A stretch of DNA of 64,000 bases from an uncultured Paracoccaceae bacterium (GTDB lineage: Bacteria; Pseudomonadota; Alphaproteobacteria; Rhodobacterales; Rhodobacteraceae): assembly GCA_947489325.1 (NCBI GenBank), contig CANLDA010000003.1, forward strand, positions 62,001-126,000. Direction: 5' to 3'. The translations under genes and the position numbers were made by a program. This document shows, in pieces, positions 25,647 through 34,480 of the stretch. The notes under the pieces are model-generated. The model worked only from the letters and a program-made list of their open reading frames with translations. It made no database searches and was not told the origin of the DNA. The number at the start of each line of letters is the position of its first letter. Within the stretch, counting starts at the first letter, position 1.

Positions 25647-26622
25647 GGCGCACCTCATGCCCTGCAAGCGTGCCTATAATACCGCCGCGCGCAAACAAAA
25701 CGATGCCAAGCAGCAGCACGCCAAGGTAGATATGCCAGAACTCTGACAACCCACCCAAAATGTGCTCTAGCGCGATGAACACTGCCGCTCCGGCAACTGG
25801 CCCAAACAAACGGGCCGTTCCACCAAGGATGACAAAGATCATGATCTCACCCGAAGTTTGCCAGCTGAACATGCTTGGGCTAACAAACCGGTTCAAATCC
25901 GCAAACAATGCACCGGCCAATCCGGTGATCATGCCCGAGATAACAAACCCTGTCAGGCGCAACTGATATGGGGTGATCCCGACGGTTTCGACCCGCATCG
26001 CATTTTGTCGTGCCGCGTTCAGTGCCAAACCAAACGGGGATTGCGCCAACCGATTTGCGAAAAACAGAACAGCAACCAACAATACATAACAGATCAAAAA
26101 GAACTGTATCGGATCCAAGGTGTTCAACCCCGGAAATCCGTTACGGACATAGATCGACAGGCCATCCTCACCGCCATAGGCGGGCCAACTTATGGAAAAA
26201 TAGAAAAACATCTGCCCAAAGGCCAAGGTGATCATAATGAAATAAACTCCGGATGTGCGCAGCGAAAGGCCCCCAATCATCAATGCCGCGAGCCCCGAGG
26301 CAATAATCGCCACCAGCCAAATGATGGGCATTGATTTGGTGCCCTCAATCAAAAAGGGGCTCTCCATTAGCGGCGCATAACTTTGGGCATGGCTGGCCAG
26401 AATGCCCATGGCGTATCCACCGATCCCAAAAAACGCTGCGTGGCCAAGACTAACCAATCCTCCCAGCCCCAGCGCAATGTTCAATCCCACACCAGCCAGC
26501 GCCAGAATGGCCACGCGCGTGGACAGGGTGATCAAGAACGGCTCGTTCATCACATAGGCCCAGAGCGGAAAGCCCAGCAACCCAGCTGCCAGCAGCACAT
26601 TGATCAAGCTCTCCCGCCTCAT
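25639..26622 (-). CDS. livM: Branched-chain amino acid ABC transporter permease LivM
   Basis: A 327-residue inner-membrane permease with about nine hydrophobic helices. It has the conserved GLNIALGLGGLVSLGHAAFFGIGGYAMGIL segment and the EAA-like loop NAARQNAMRVETVGI near residue 205, both typical of LivM. Its start overlaps the livH stop (ATGA), so production is coupled. Confidence 0.94.
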   Translation of the reverse strand: MRRESLINVLLAAGLLGFPLWAYVMNEPFLITLSTRVAILALAGVGLNIALGLGGLVSLGHAAFFGIGGYAMGILASHAQSYAPLMESPFLIEGTKSMPIIWLVAIIASGLAALMIGGLSLRTSGVYFIMITLAFGQMFFYFSISWPAYGGEDGLSIYVRNGFPGLNTLDPIQFFLICYVLLVAVLFFANRLAQSPFGLALNAARQNAMRVETVGITPYQLRLTGFVISGMITGLAGALFADLNRFVSPSMFSWQTSGEIMIFVILGGTARLFGPVAGAAVFIALEHILGGLSEFWHIYLGVLLLGIVLFARGGIIGTLAGHEVRHD

Positions 26623-27539
26623 ACGCGTACCCCGAATAATCCGGTGGGTTTCACGATCAGGACAATCGCCATCAGAATATAAATCAACATGGACGCCAAG
26701 GATGAGCCCACTGTTGCGGCGGTTGCCGGCTCCATGATCAACTTGAACGTAGCAGGCAAAAGCACTGCCCCAAGCGTGTTGGTCACCCCAACCAGTAACG
26801 ACCCGATCAGCGCGCCCTTGATTGATCCGATGCCCCCAATCACGATCACCACAAAGGCAAGGATCAAGACTGGCTCCCCCATGCCGACCTGCACCGATTG
26901 AATGGCCCCGATCAACGCACCCGCCAATCCAGCAAGAGCGGCACCAAGGGCAAAAACAATCGTGTAGAGACGGGTGATGTCGACGCCCAGCGCCGCTATC
27001 ATTTCACGATCACTCTCTCCGGCGCGAATTTGGATACCCAGACGTGTGCGTGAAATTAACAGGAACAGGCCCAGCGCAATGATCAACCCGATGGCGATCA
27101 GGGTTAGTCGGTACAATGGGTATTGAATACCTCCGGGCAAAGCGATGGGGCCAGACAACATCTCTGGAATATTCAGATACAGCGGAAATGACCCAAACAT
27201 CCAACGCGTACCTTCTGAAAATATCAGGATCAGGGCAAAGGTGGCCAACACCTGATCCAAATGATCCCGGTCATACAATCGCCGAATGACACATACTTCA
27301 ATCAAGGCCCCTGCTGCCGCTGCTGCAGCCATACTGGCCATTAAAGCAAGTGCAAAGTTGCCAGTCGCAGCAGCAGTGGCTGCGGCAGCAAAGGCACCAA
27401 TCATGAACAACGACCCATGCGCAAGATTGATCAATCCCATGACCCCAAACACTAGGGTCAGGCCTGCTGCAGTCAAAAACAGCATCACCCCGAATTGTAA
27501 CCCATTCAGGATTTGTTCAATTAATAGGATAAGGGACAT
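26619..27539 (-). CDS. livH: Branched-chain amino acid ABC transporter permease LivH
   Basis: A 306-residue permease with about eight helices; family motifs are ILNGLQFGVMLFLTAAGLTLVFGVMGLINLAHGSLFMIGA, a cytoplasmic loop RIQIRAGESDREMIAALGVD-like segment and GGIGSIKGALIGSLLVG. ATG at 27539 (MSLILLIEQ) is the usual start; the upstream ATG at 27551 adds four residues. Substrate specificity of HAAT systems ranges beyond branched-chain amino acids. Confidence 0.94.
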   Translation of the reverse strand: MSLILLIEQILNGLQFGVMLFLTAAGLTLVFGVMGLINLAHGSLFMIGAFAAAATAAATGNFALALMASMAAAAAAGALIEVCVIRRLYDRDHLDQVLATFALILIFSEGTRWMFGSFPLYLNIPEMLSGPIALPGGIQYPLYRLTLIAIGLIIALGLFLLISRTRLGIQIRAGESDREMIAALGVDITRLYTIVFALGAALAGLAGALIGAIQSVQVGMGEPVLILAFVVIVIGGIGSIKGALIGSLLVGVTNTLGAVLLPATFKLIMEPATAATVGSSLASMLIYILMAIVLIVKPTGLFGVRV

Positions 27540-27590
27540 CGAGCCATCCAAAGGCCCGACGCAAAGGCAACTCTCTGCGTCAGGCGGATA

Positions 27591-28730
27591 TTACAGGTTA
27601 CAGTCACCCGCATAGGCATCTGCATGATCTTCCAGCGCAACGCCAAGAATTTTATTAGTAAAGACTTCGCCCTCCTGAATAACTTCGCGCACATAGATAT
27701 CTTGGATCGGATGGTGGTTGGACCCAAATTTGAAATCTCCCCGAACGGACGCAAACTCAGCCGCTTCAAGGGCAGAACGGAAGGCATCCTGATCGTTCAC
27801 ATCTGCCTTGGCGATGGCTGACAAGATCAGGTTGGCTGTGTCAAAACCTTGGGACGCATACAGCGATGGCAGTCGCCCATATTCAGCCTGAAAACTCTCG
27901 ACAAAAGCCGCATTGGCTGCGTTGTCGATATCTTTGTTCCATTGGCTGGTGTTTTTCACACCCATTGCTGCACCACCAACGGCTTGCAAAATCCCTTGAT
28001 CAAAAGAAAACGCGGGGCCAACGACGGGTAAATTCACACCACTGTCTGCATATTGTTTCAAGAAAGAGATCCCCATACCACCGGGTAAGAAAAAGAACAC
28101 ACTATCCGCACCAGAGGCCCGGATTTGCGCGATCTCGCTGGCGTAATCTTTTTGACCCAATTTGGTATAAGTCTCACCTGCCAATTCACCGCCATATTGG
28201 CGTTTATATCCGGTCAACGCGTCATGACCCGCTGGATAATTTGGTGCAAGGATAAACGAGTTCTTGTGCCCTGCTGAATTGGCATATGCCCCGGCCGCCT
28301 CGTGCAGGTTGTCATTTTGCCACGCCACGTTGAAATAATTCTTATGGCACCCTTTCCCTGCCAATGCAGAGGGTCCCGCATTTGGAGACAGATAGAACTT
28401 ACCCTGCGCCGTAGCTGCAGGCACAACAGCCATTGCCAGATTGGACCAGATGATCCCGGTGAGGATGTCGACTTTATCCGATTGAATCATGCGATCTGCC
28501 AGTTGCACGGCGATGTCAGGTTTGCGTTGGTCATCTTCGATCACGACCTCAATGTCCGAATTATCCGACTGTTTCATGGCCAGCATGAAACCATCCCGCA
28601 CATCGATACCAAGACCTGCGCCTCCACCAGACAAAGTGGTGATCATACCGATTTTGACAGGCTCTGCCATGGCTGTGGTTGCTGAAAGGGCCGCAACCGA
28701 TGCCGCCAATAAGATGGATTTAAACTTCAT
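27591..28730 (-). CDS. ABC transporter substrate-binding protein, LivK type
   Basis: A 379-residue periplasmic binding protein with a signal peptide ending TTAMA before EPVKIG. It has the type-1 periplasmic fold (VKIGMITTLSGGGAGLGIDVRDGFMLAMKQ, IIWSNLAMAVVPAATAQGKFYLSPNAGPSALAGKGCHKNYF). AGGAGAG precedes the ATG. It heads the liv genes, 51 bases upstream of livH. Given the adjacent D-amino-acid dehydrogenase and oxygenase, the ligand may be an amino acid other than leucine, isoleucine or valine; that is inference. Confidence 0.92.
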   Translation of the reverse strand: MKFKSILLAASVAALSATTAMAEPVKIGMITTLSGGGAGLGIDVRDGFMLAMKQSDNSDIEVVIEDDQRKPDIAVQLADRMIQSDKVDILTGIIWSNLAMAVVPAATAQGKFYLSPNAGPSALAGKGCHKNYFNVAWQNDNLHEAAGAYANSAGHKNSFILAPNYPAGHDALTGYKRQYGGELAGETYTKLGQKDYASEIAQIRASGADSVFFFLPGGMGISFLKQYADSGVNLPVVGPAFSFDQGILQAVGGAAMGVKNTSQWNKDIDNAANAAFVESFQAEYGRLPSLYASQGFDTANLILSAIAKADVNDQDAFRSALEAAEFASVRGDFKFGSNHHPIQDIYVREVIQEGEVFTNKILGVALEDHADAYAGDCNL

Positions 28731-28902
28731 TGTGTCTCTCTCCTGTTGGAAGAATATATGACAGAGCTTCGCGCCCCTTTTTGAGTGCTGATAATTCTGT
28801 GGTTGTTCACGTTTGCGCCGCTCCAAAACCATTGCACTTACTTTGATGAATATTCGATTTTATCAAAAGATCAAAATCTTTGCGCACACGATTGCCTTAT
28901 AC

Positions 28903-30153
28903 CTAAGAGTACCGAGACGGTGCATAAACACTCATATCCATGTTGGGTGTGCGTCCAGAAATCATTTGCGCCAACAAACGCCCGGTTTTGGGCCCACCCG
29001 TCAGACCAATGTGTTGATGGCCAAATCCTGTGTAAACACCTTTCATATGTGGCACCTCTCCGATCACGGGAATTGAATCCGTAGGGGCGGGGCGGCTGCC
29101 CATCCATTCCTGTTCGTGTTTCCATGTTAGGTTGGGAAAGACCCGTCGTGCACTGTGGCGCAACAATTCGACCGGGGCTTTGGACGGCGGCGCATCAAGC
29201 CCGCCAAATTCAACAATCCCTGCAATGCGAATGCGCCCGTCCATTGGCGTCACCACGCATTTTGCCGCTGCTACCATCACAGGCGATTTTGGCATGGCCG
29301 AAGGCTCCCACAATTCCAAATGATAGCCGCGTTCGGCCTCTATCGGGATTTTCAGACCAAGCTTTTTCATTAGTGGGCCAGACCAAACGCCCGTGGCGAA
29401 AACCACCGCGTCACAAGGAATGACCTCTCCGCCGGCAATAACACCTGTTACCTTACCGTTTTCACGCGCGACATCAGACACCGCAGCCTTGATAAAACGT
29501 CCGCCTTGTTGAACAACATGCTGCGCAAGATGTTTGACATATTCCCCCGGGTCAGAGATGCGCCCATGGTCGCGCAATCGTGTCGCAAAGCCAAATTCAA
29601 GAGCGTAAATGGAATCATACTTCCGAAATGCTTCAGCGTTCAGTTCATCCCATTCCAATCCATGGGCACGGCGCAATTCCCAATCAAACGCCTCTTTTTC
29701 AAACTTAGCGCGATTGTTGTACACAAACAGATAATCGCTTGGATGGATGTACCTGCGTGCCTGCGTTCCCTCTGCAAGTGCCAAATGCTCAGTCAGTGAA
29801 TCACCTACAATTCCATGTACCGCAGATGCGATGCGCCGGGTGTCTTTCGCATTGGCGTGACTGAGGTATTTTAACAACCAGGGCATCAGTTTCGGCACAT
29901 ATCCCCATCGCAGAAACAAAGGCTCTTTTGGGTCCAGCAACATACGCGGGGCTTTCCGCATTAGACCCGGCCCTGTCACCGGCACAATCGCGGCAGAGGC
30001 CAGTACGCCACCATTGCCAAAACTGGTACCTTCCGCTGGGCCGGATTTGTCGATCAGAACAACGTTATGCCCGTCGCGTTGCAGATGTATGGCCGTGGAT
30101 ACGCCAACGATACCCGCGCCCACAATTGCGATGGTCTTTGCCGTTTCTTCCAT
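28903..30153 (-). CDS. FAD-dependent D-amino-acid dehydrogenase-like oxidoreductase
   Basis: A 416-residue DAO-superfamily flavoenzyme. The N-terminal Rossmann motif IAIVGAGIVGVSTAIHL binds FAD; GTSFGNGGVLASAAIVPV, VFATGVWSGPLMKKLGLKIPIEAERGYHLELWEP and the C-terminal TGFGHQHIGLTGGPKTGRLLAQMI resemble DadA. It would oxidise an amino acid to the keto acid and pass electrons to the respiratory chain. It is placed between a LivK-type binding protein and a DUF2478 gene, on the same strand. A proline/hydroxyproline-type or other amine substrate cannot be excluded. Confidence 0.85.
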   Translation of the reverse strand: MEETAKTIAIVGAGIVGVSTAIHLQRDGHNVVLIDKSGPAEGTSFGNGGVLASAAIVPVTGPGLMRKAPRMLLDPKEPLFLRWGYVPKLMPWLLKYLSHANAKDTRRIASAVHGIVGDSLTEHLALAEGTQARRYIHPSDYLFVYNNRAKFEKEAFDWELRRAHGLEWDELNAEAFRKYDSIYALEFGFATRLRDHGRISDPGEYVKHLAQHVVQQGGRFIKAAVSDVARENGKVTGVIAGGEVIPCDAVVFATGVWSGPLMKKLGLKIPIEAERGYHLELWEPSAMPKSPVMVAAAKCVVTPMDGRIRIAGIVEFGGLDAPPSKAPVELLRHSARRVFPNLTWKHEQEWMGSRPAPTDSIPVIGEVPHMKGVYTGFGHQHIGLTGGPKTGRLLAQMISGRTPNMDMSVYAPSRYS

Positions 30154-30205
30154 TTACCCCAACCCCAAAACTCTGGGTCAGCCTGCCCCGATATGACACA
30201 CAAAT

Positions 30206-30709
30206 TCAAATGGAATCTCGGCACCATTTCAGGATTGAATTTTCTACAGGAGGAATGGTTTCTGCCAGCCCTTGGGCAAATTCGGCAAAACTGTCTAGGC
30301 TGCCTTTGCCCACACCCACCAGAACCGGAATGTCATGTTCCACCGCCTTGCCGATCACGTTGCAGAACCCACGGCCTGCGGCTTCTTCCGGACCGAATTT
30401 ATTCAAAACAAACAGGTCAACGTGTTCAAGCGATCCACCTTCCACCGCAGAGACCGCATTGGCAATTGCGCCCGGGTCAAGACGGCAAGCATCTGACCCC
30501 GCGCCAAGGTTCTGTGTGATCTGAATGATCGGACCGTCCGGCAGCACACGCACCTTCATGTCACAACCATTGTCAAACTGGCTGTCATAGCTCAACTCTT
30601 TGACGATCCCACCAAGGGTTTTGCCTTCGGCCTGCAACTGCTTTGCGACAGCAGTCAACAAACGGTCTGTCTCACCTCTGACGGTCGACGTGATCTGCGC
30701 GATCTTCAT
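30206..30709 (-). CDS. DUF2478 family protein
   Basis: A 167-residue cytoplasmic protein recognised by MKIAQITSTVRGETDRLLTAVAKQL, the central R-V-L-PDG-IIQITQNLG, DLFVLNKFGPEEAAGRGF and VGVGKGSLDSFAEF. The family is thought to have a P-loop NTPase-like fold and is often near molybdenum genes, but no Walker A motif is obvious here. It begins about 100 bases after the cysteine-hydrolase gene, with an inverted-repeat element between. Function unknown. Confidence 0.75.
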   Translation of the reverse strand: MKIAQITSTVRGETDRLLTAVAKQLQAEGKTLGGIVKELSYDSQFDNGCDMKVRVLPDGPIIQITQNLGAGSDACRLDPGAIANAVSAVEGGSLEHVDLFVLNKFGPEEAAGRGFCNVIGKAVEHDIPVLVGVGKGSLDSFAEFAQGLAETIPPVENSILKWCRDSI

Positions 30710-30730
30710 TCTGCACCTTCATTTCCCGGG

Positions 30731-30785
30731 TCATGTCACCCTTTCTGCACCTTGATATAGATGCAGAAAGGCATGGTCGACATGA
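30731..30785. promoter_or_regulatory. Nested inverted repeats upstream of the DUF2478 gene
   Basis: An inner perfect 10-bp repeat (CCTTTCTGCA/TGCAGAAAGG, 12-base spacer, 30740-30771) lies inside an outer 7-bp repeat (TCATGTC at 30731-30737, GACATGA at 30779-30785). There is no T-run. It may be an operator or an intra-operon hairpin between the cysteine hydrolase and DUF2478 genes. Confidence 0.45.
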
Positions 30786-30809
30786 TCTGAAACAAATGAA
30801 GTTAAGTCG

Positions 30810-31358
30810 TTAAAGCGCCAATGCAGCCTCTGTCGGCATCACATTGGCAAACTCTCCATGCAGATTGCACAGAGTGACGGAATGAATTTGGTCGGCACTA
30901 TGTTCTGTTCCATCTGGGCCGGTCGCACCATACGTCCAAACCGCATCAGACACATAAACCGTATCAAAGCCCAGATTGCCCGCCGAGCGCGCGGTGGATT
31001 CTGCACAATGGTTGGCTGTCGCACCGCAGATCACCACCCGCTCAACACCCTTTGACCGCATATCAGCCTCAAGCGATGTCCCGACAAAGCCGCTGGCAAC
31101 ATGCTTGATCACTACACCCTCATCACCTTGTGGCGCAGCAAACGGTTGCACCGCCGCACCAGGGGCATCAGCATGAAACGGATCATCTGGGTCATTCCCA
31201 TGGTGATGGATGTGGATGACTGTATCGCCATTCGTGCGAAACGCCCCAAGCAACTTCGCAATATTTTCGCTTGCCTCCGGGCAGGATCGCACGGCCCCAG
31301 CATCATCATCGTGAACAAAGGCCATTTGCACATCAATGACCAGCAATGCAGTTTTCAT
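30810..31358 (-). CDS. Cysteine hydrolase, isochorismatase-like family
   Basis: A 182-residue amidohydrolase-type protein with the family triad D9 (LVIDVQMAF), K85 (VVIKHVASGF) and C118 (CGATANHCAESTAR). It shares the fold of pncA but has a different active-site surround, so the substrate is another amide, carbamoyl or enol-ether compound. GAAAGGACG precedes the ATG, 20 bases after the oxygenase stop, so the two are likely co-transcribed. Confidence 0.88.
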   Translation of the reverse strand: MKTALLVIDVQMAFVHDDDAGAVRSCPEASENIAKLLGAFRTNGDTVIHIHHHGNDPDDPFHADAPGAAVQPFAAPQGDEGVVIKHVASGFVGTSLEADMRSKGVERVVICGATANHCAESTARSAGNLGFDTVYVSDAVWTYGATGPDGTEHSADQIHSVTLCNLHGEFANVMPTEAALAL

Positions 31359-31377
31359 CAGTTACGTCCTTTCAAGA

Positions 31378-32244
31378 TCATGTTTCAGCGGCGGCATTTG
31401 CCCGGCCCGCCAGAATTTTTTCCACACGCGGACCATAAATACGAACATTCACATCGTCGCTTAACGTCGCATTGGGGTTTTCATCATAGGTCAGAATCGC
31501 AGTGATACGCGGCTGCGTGCCTTCCACTTTGGTCACACCATGCAAGGAATAGCCACCGCGAAACAATGTAAATGTTCCAGCCCCACGGGTGAACATTTGG
31601 GCCTGCGACATATCCCCCGCCAGCAGTTGCCGCACGGCCTCGTGGTCCTCGGTGGTATCCGTACGGGAATTGGGTAAAAACGCGAATTCACCGCCACTTT
31701 CGGCCGCTTGCAACAGCAGCGTCACGGTGCATTCAACGGTGTCATAATGCCATGCATGCCAACTGTCGGGATGCAATGCCACGACATTCAATGCCTGAAA
31801 TTCATCTGCACATCGATACAGCACCGGTTTTTGCTGAACGCGCCGCACAAAATCGGTCAGCAAATCGGAACAATATAATTGCTTGAGCATAGTATCCGCA
31901 GGGATTTGATCATCGGCAAGTTGCTGGGCACGGTGCATATATTCCTTGCGGCGTGGGTCATCCTTGGGGGCGGAAAGATCAACCTCTCCTTGATAGATAT
32001 TGCGTTTGATCGTCAGTGTAGGGGCGGTTGGCAACAGCTCATTGGATTCTTTTGTCAACGCCACAAGCGCGTCTGGGCGGATAAATCCATCCAGATTGCA
32101 CCACCCGTGCGCCTCCATTTGATCCTGACATTCCTTCAGGAACGCCGCACCCGCCCCTTGCTCTAGATCAGCAATCGGATAGCGCTCCAGATCGATCAAT
32201 TCCAAAGCAATATCAGCTTGTATCACTGCACTTTCATTCATCAT
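31378..32244 (-). CDS. Fe(II)/2-oxoglutarate-dependent oxygenase, BesD/HalD-like
   Basis: A 288-residue soluble oxygenase of the type often annotated as HalD/BesD-family halogenase. The iron site is visible: H166-Y-D168 in WHAWHYDTVE and H235 in GYSLHGVTKV, with R246 (QPRITAIL) to hold 2-oxoglutarate. Halogenases of this family have Gly in place of the Asp, so this protein is predicted to hydroxylate rather than halogenate, probably a free amino acid. It is the first gene of the minus-strand cluster that continues to livF and is divergent from a LysR gene. The family call is from memory of overall shape and motif spacing. Confidence 0.72.
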   Translation of the reverse strand: MMNESAVIQADIALELIDLERYPIADLEQGAGAAFLKECQDQMEAHGWCNLDGFIRPDALVALTKESNELLPTAPTLTIKRNIYQGEVDLSAPKDDPRRKEYMHRAQQLADDQIPADTMLKQLYCSDLLTDFVRRVQQKPVLYRCADEFQALNVVALHPDSWHAWHYDTVECTVTLLLQAAESGGEFAFLPNSRTDTTEDHEAVRQLLAGDMSQAQMFTRGAGTFTLFRGGYSLHGVTKVEGTQPRITAILTYDENPNATLSDDVNVRIYGPRVEKILAGRANAAAET

Positions 32245-32352
32245 GTCCTGTCCTTTTCAGATCGTAACATCTTTGGCCTGCGCATGACCCAGACACGCAC
32301 AGTATGATTGTGGGTTTCGCGCAAGAGAAATGAAACTATACTGCCTCATGAA

Positions 32353-32367
32353 CATAAAATATTTATG
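32353..32367. promoter_or_regulatory. Candidate LysR operator
   Basis: A perfect AT-rich palindrome (CATAAA-ATA-TTTATG) lies 8 bases before the lysR start in the divergent intergenic region with the oxygenase gene, where LysR proteins usually bind. Confidence 0.4.
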
Positions 32368-32375
32368 GGTTACGG

Positions 32376-33251
32376 ATGATAAATGGCATCAATCTGAACT
32401 GGCTGCGTACATTTGAGGCGGCCGCGCGCCATCTTAGCTTTACCGCCGCAAGCCGAGAGCTCGGCCTGACGCAAACCGCCGTCAGTCAGCACATCAAGGC
32501 GTTGGAACAAAAGTTGGGGCAACAATTGTTCGTTCGACGCGCCAAAAGCCTTGAGTTAACCGAAATTGGTTTGGCCTATCTGCCATCGGTGCGTGAAGGC
32601 CTGAATGTTATCATCCACACAACCAGCGGCCTGTTCGGGCCTGACCTGACCAGCACCGTTGTCATCCGCGCATCCATGGCCTGTGTCATCTGGCTGTCAT
32701 CTCAGATGGATCAATTTCAGGATCAACACCCCAACATCGGGATCAAATTTTTTACCGCAATATGGCCATTACCCGTTGGCACGCACCCCGTGGATATAGA
32801 TATTGTACTGGCCCCGCAAAAACATGCAGGGCCTCATCTACAAAAGCTTTCCGATGAAATGATTGTGCCCGTGTGTGGATTTCAAACCGCCAAATCCATG
32901 TCCGACGTTAGCGATCTGACGCAACAAAACCCCATCCATATTCTGGGATTTGATGATCACTGGATGCGATATCTTGCGGCATTTGATCTACCAAAGACCC
33001 ACAAGCCGACCCGTCTTATCGTAGACACATCCACTGCCGCCTGCGAATTGGCCGCTGCTGAACGGGGGTGCGCCATAATAATTGAACGCTTTGCCAAGCA
33101 GGCGATTTCAACCGGGCAAGCCCTGCAAATCATCGGTACACCAATACCACTATCGCAATCCCATTATATCTCGCGCAGGGATACGGACCAGAAACAATCC
33201 ACGGCCACGGTGGCCGTGGTCAATTGGTTACAGGATCTTTTTAAAGATTAG
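32376..33251 (+). CDS. LysR-family transcriptional regulator (GcvA-like)
   Basis: A 291-residue regulator with an N-terminal winged helix (LNWLRTFEAAARHLSFTAASRELGLTQTAVSQHIKALEQKLGQQLFVRR), very like the GcvA subgroup, and a C-terminal effector-binding domain (from about residue 90). It is transcribed away from the oxygenase/hydrolase/liv cluster and so probably controls it, with a substrate of that pathway as inducer. The stop overlaps the 3' end of convergent pyrF by 11 bases. Confidence 0.92.
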   Translation: MINGINLNWLRTFEAAARHLSFTAASRELGLTQTAVSQHIKALEQKLGQQLFVRRAKSLELTEIGLAYLPSVREGLNVIIHTTSGLFGPDLTSTVVIRASMACVIWLSSQMDQFQDQHPNIGIKFFTAIWPLPVGTHPVDIDIVLAPQKHAGPHLQKLSDEMIVPVCGFQTAKSMSDVSDLTQQNPIHILGFDDHWMRYLAAFDLPKTHKPTRLIVDTSTAACELAAAERGCAIIIERFAKQAISTGQALQIIGTPIPLSQSHYISRRDTDQKQSTATVAVVNWLQDLFKD

Positions 33252-33936
33252 CCAATTCCGCAATGATCGCCTGCGCGGCCTTACGTGGATCATCAGCGCG
33301 CCAGATCGGGCGGCCCACAACGATATGGTCGGCCCCATCCGCAATCGCGTTTGCCGGAGTTGCCACACGTTTCTGATCGCCCAGATCAGCCCCTGCAGGG
33401 CGCACACCAGGTGTTACAATCAATTTGCCTTCGGCTTCGGGCAGGGCACGGATCAGAGCAGCCTCTTGTGGGCTGGCAATCACACCATCAGCGCCAGCCA
33501 AAAACGCATTGCCTGCACGCTCTTGCACCAAATCCTTGATCTCGCCATCCTTGATCAAAGCGCCATCCAGATCAGCGCGATCCAAGGATGTCAGGATCGT
33601 CACCGCCAGAATTTTCAAATCCTTACCAGAGGCCCCTTCTTTGGCAGCCTTTACGACATAGGGATCACCATGCACTGTCAGGAAATCCAGATCATACTGC
33701 GCCAACCCGCGTACCGCGTTTTCCACGGTTGCACCAATATCAAACAATTTCAGGTCCATGAAAATCCGCTTGCCGAACTCGCCCTTCAACTCGTTCGCAA
33801 GTGCAAACCCACCGCCAGTCAACATCCCCAGCCCGATTTTATAGAACGAGACCGCATCACCGATCTGCTCGGCCAGCTTCAACCCCTCCAGGGCATTTGG
33901 AACATCAAGAGCAACAATCAGGCGGTCATCAGACAT
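33241..33936 (-). CDS. pyrF: Orotidine 5'-phosphate decarboxylase
   Basis: A 231-residue TIM-barrel enzyme making UMP. It has LIVALDVPNALEGLKLAEQIG, the catalytic cluster FMDLKLFDIGATV (Asp-Lys-Asp network), the VTPGVRPAGADLGDQKR phosphate segment and VVGRPIW. The start at 33936 (MSDDRLIVAL) fits the family; extra upstream codons have no resemblance. Confidence 0.96.
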   Translation of the reverse strand: MSDDRLIVALDVPNALEGLKLAEQIGDAVSFYKIGLGMLTGGGFALANELKGEFGKRIFMDLKLFDIGATVENAVRGLAQYDLDFLTVHGDPYVVKAAKEGASGKDLKILAVTILTSLDRADLDGALIKDGEIKDLVQERAGNAFLAGADGVIASPQEAALIRALPEAEGKLIVTPGVRPAGADLGDQKRVATPANAIADGADHIVVGRPIWRADDPRKAAQAIIAELANL

Positions 33937-34006
33937 GGCGGGCATCCTTTGGGTTATGGCTGACGCTCCCTTTACGCGCCTGCCCCGCACAGGTCAAACC
34001 GCCAGC

Positions 34007-34273
34007 TTACGCATTCGCAATTTCCGCACCTAAAACTGCCTCGCTGATTACCAAATCCTCATATCCACTGCGGATTTCGGGCATTCGCTCCAGCTGTCGC
34101 AGGGCATCCTTGATCAACAGACGGTTTTGCAGATGCGGCGTTTCATGTGCAGCCACCGTACTGCAATGGATGAATACCTCTCCGGCATCGGTGTGAAAGC
34201 GCACCACACCAGAACAATGCGCCCCGTCAGTGCTGAACCAGCAATCACTTACTTCTGCGCGCGCAACATGCAT
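34007..34273 (-). CDS. Conserved small protein of unknown function
   Basis: An 88-residue soluble protein (MHVARAEVSDCWFSTDG...), mixed alpha/beta, with a C-terminal helical half (NRLLIKDALRQLERMPEIRSGYEDLVI). It reads as genuinely coding and is of a kind seen near clpB or pyrF in Rhodobacterales, but no family name can be given. It is divergent from clpB and starts about 100 bases before the clpB promoter. Confidence 0.65.
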   Translation of the reverse strand: MHVARAEVSDCWFSTDGAHCSGVVRFHTDAGEVFIHCSTVAAHETPHLQNRLLIKDALRQLERMPEIRSGYEDLVISEAVLGAEIANA

Positions 34274-34373
34274 ATTCGAACTCTCCCACTATCGTTACTC
34301 AATTGAGCTAAAATCCAAAACAAATGCACCGGGAGTATTTGCAGGAAATTCCCCCCTTTTTTGCATCGAACCT

Positions 34374-34403
34374 CTTGAATGGAACGCACAGTTCTCCCAC
34401 ATT
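34374..34403 (+). promoter_or_regulatory. Sigma-32 (RpoH)-type promoter of clpB
   Basis: CTTGAA, 16 bases, CCCACATT. The spacing is identical to that of the hsp20 promoter at 4502-4530. The clpB ATG lies 78 bases downstream. Confidence 0.55.
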
Positions 34404-34480
34404 TCAGGTGAGGCCCGAACCGGGCGTGCCGCAAAGTGGGCGCTGTATTCAACGGGTGCTTATAAGAAGGAGAAATGCCC

